Positions 23,018 to 23,729 of a DNA stretch of 23,729 nucleotides are shown here, in pieces (positions within the stretch are counted from its first letter, which is position 1; each line of letters starts with the position of its first letter). This DNA is from Dehalococcoidales bacterium. Its GTDB lineage: Bacteria; Chloroflexota; Dehalococcoidia; Dehalococcoidales; RBG-16-60-22. A model generated the notes under the pieces. The model saw nothing but the letters and a program-made list of their open reading frames with translations. It made no database searches and had not been told where the DNA came from. The position numbers and the translations under genes were made by a program. Location: the NCBI GenBank assembly GCA_030606585.1, contig JAUWGD010000008.1, positions 1-23,729 on the forward strand, read 5' to 3'.

Positions 23018-23329
23018 GTGACTATCGGTCTTGAGCATTATCTGGTACTATCGGCGGTGCTTTTCTGCATCGGGCTGTACGGCGCGCTGACCAAGCGTAA
23101 CGCCGTGATTATCCTGATGTGTATCGAGCTAATGCTCAACTCGGTAAATATCAGCCTGGTGGCGTTCTCCAGCTATATCGTGCCTCGGGCGCTGACGGGG
23201 CAGGTGTTCGCCATCTTCGTGATGGTGGTGGCCGCCGCCGAGGTAGCCGTGGGCCTGGCGATAATCCTAGCTATCTATCGCCGTTTTACCGATGTAGACG
23301 CTAACAATATTAATTTAATGAAATGGTAG
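23018..23329 (+). CDS. nuoK: Complex I subunit K
   Basis: A three-helix membrane subunit, 103 residues. It keeps both buried glutamates of the proton path, Glu37 in CIELML and Glu74 in AAAEVAVG (numbers approximate). The start is GTG 23018 with GAGGGAG upstream. The antiporter-like nuoL, nuoM and nuoN do not follow directly; two small membrane genes come next. Confidence 0.95.
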   Translation: MTIGLEHYLVLSAVLFCIGLYGALTKRNAVIILMCIELMLNSVNISLVAFSSYIVPRALTGQVFAIFVMVVAAAEVAVGLAIILAIYRRFTDVDANNINLMKW

Positions 23330-23366
23330 GCTAATCCAGACTATGCCGAAAGAAGGGGGTAAGAAT

Positions 23367-23513
23367 ATGAAGAACTCGGGCAGCTTTTTCGGGGCTTTCT
23401 GGTTTGCCGGCTGGCTCTTCACCATCGGGTTTGCCAACCTGGTATGGTGGAAGATTATACTGGGCATCGTGGTCTGGCCGTTCTATCTGGGCGATGCCGT
23501 TTTAGCTATGTAA
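23367..23513 (+). CDS. Small membrane protein after nuoK
   Basis: A 48-residue protein not assigned to a family. A strong AAGGGGG stands seven bases before ATG 23367; an in-frame ATG at 23343 is possible but has no such signal. After a short polar start come two hydrophobic stretches rich in aromatic residues (FFGAFWFAGWLFTIGFANL and WWKIILGIVVWPFYL), probably two helices or one hairpin. It is 37 bases after nuoK on the same strand, so it is likely co-transcribed and might be an accessory complex I protein, but its role is unknown. Confidence 0.7.
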   Translation: MKNSGSFFGAFWFAGWLFTIGFANLVWWKIILGIVVWPFYLGDAVLAM

Positions 23514-23540
23514 ATTAAGGGGTGTTCAGAGGAGTGAATA

Positions 23541-23729
23541 ATGAAAAGGGTTATATTGGGCTGGTTGATAATGGTTATTGGCGTGATACCCCTAGTATTA
23601 ACACTTGTATTATCTATGCAGGAACTGTCATTTGCTCCTATGAAAGAATATCTTACGCTAATTATAGTGGGATTAGTGGTCTTTGTAGTTGGTTTTGTCA
23701 TTAAAGAATGGGGGAATAAATCAAGGGAT
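23541..23729 (+). CDS. Small two-helix membrane protein, 3' end outside window
   Basis: ATG 23541 with GGAGTGA upstream opens a frame of 63 codons that runs off the right edge. The visible part has two hydrophobic segments (about 4-23 and 36-54) separated by SMQELSFAPMKEY, then a basic tail. I do not recognise it. It is distinctly AT-rich (many TTA, ATA and TAT codons) compared with the GC-rich nuo genes, which suggests a different origin or a fast-evolving gene. Confidence 0.6.
   Translation, partial: MKRVILGWLIMVIGVIPLVLTLVLSMQELSFAPMKEYLTLIIVGLVVFVVGFVIKEWGNKSRD

Overview
The window looks like a chromosomal segment from an anaerobic bacterium, most likely a Dehalococcoidia-type Chloroflexota. 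The assignment rests on gene content. There is a nuoABCD-HIJK complex I cluster with no nuoE, nuoF or nuoG between nuoD and nuoH. An indolepyruvate:ferredoxin oxidoreductase lies beside it, starts are often GTG or TTG, and the S-adenosylhomocysteinase is of a short type. No rRNA, tRNA, CRISPR, transposase or phage gene was seen.

Layout. Positions 1-4842 are all on the minus strand: a phosphohexomutase running off the left edge, metK, ahcY and a small gamma-glutamylcyclotransferase-like gene. A REP/MITE-like repeat lies between ahcY and metK, and a duplicated motif pair lies upstream of ahcY. Positions 5015-7992 are on the plus strand: a glgC-type nucleotidyltransferase, a galT-type uridylyltransferase and a frameshifted nitroreductase. 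A second copy of the repeat family fills the convergent gap at about 8005-8081. Positions 8127-14401 are on the minus strand. Read in transcription order they are a Fur-family regulator, a six-helix membrane protein of unknown family, a SERCA-like P2A Ca2+ ATPase, otsA and otsB. From 14617 the plus strand carries iorA, iorB, a PLP aminotransferase, and then nuoA, B, C, D, H, I, J and K. Two small membrane-protein genes follow, the last cut by the right edge.

How the genes fit together. MetK makes S-adenosylmethionine and AhcY removes S-adenosylhomocysteine. The phosphohexomutase, GlgC, GalT, OtsA and OtsB form a hexose-phosphate, nucleotide-sugar and trehalose set. IorAB and the overlapping aminotransferase suggest interconversion of aromatic amino acids, aryl-pyruvates and aryl-acetyl-CoA coupled to ferredoxin. 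Reduced ferredoxin is a plausible electron donor to a complex I that lacks the NADH module, but this is inference.

Most noteworthy: the Fur-like regulator has a recognisable promoter with a 25-bp imperfect palindrome at the predicted transcription start. It overlaps the gene of a membrane protein containing two copies of a His-x2-His-Val-x-Leu-Ser motif and two copies of a Ser-Asp-(Ile/Val)-(Ile/Val)-x-Pro motif. A P2A ATPase that keeps every SERCA Ca2+ ligand checked follows 56 bases later. Together these look like a metal-responsive efflux or homeostasis operon that I cannot match to a described system.
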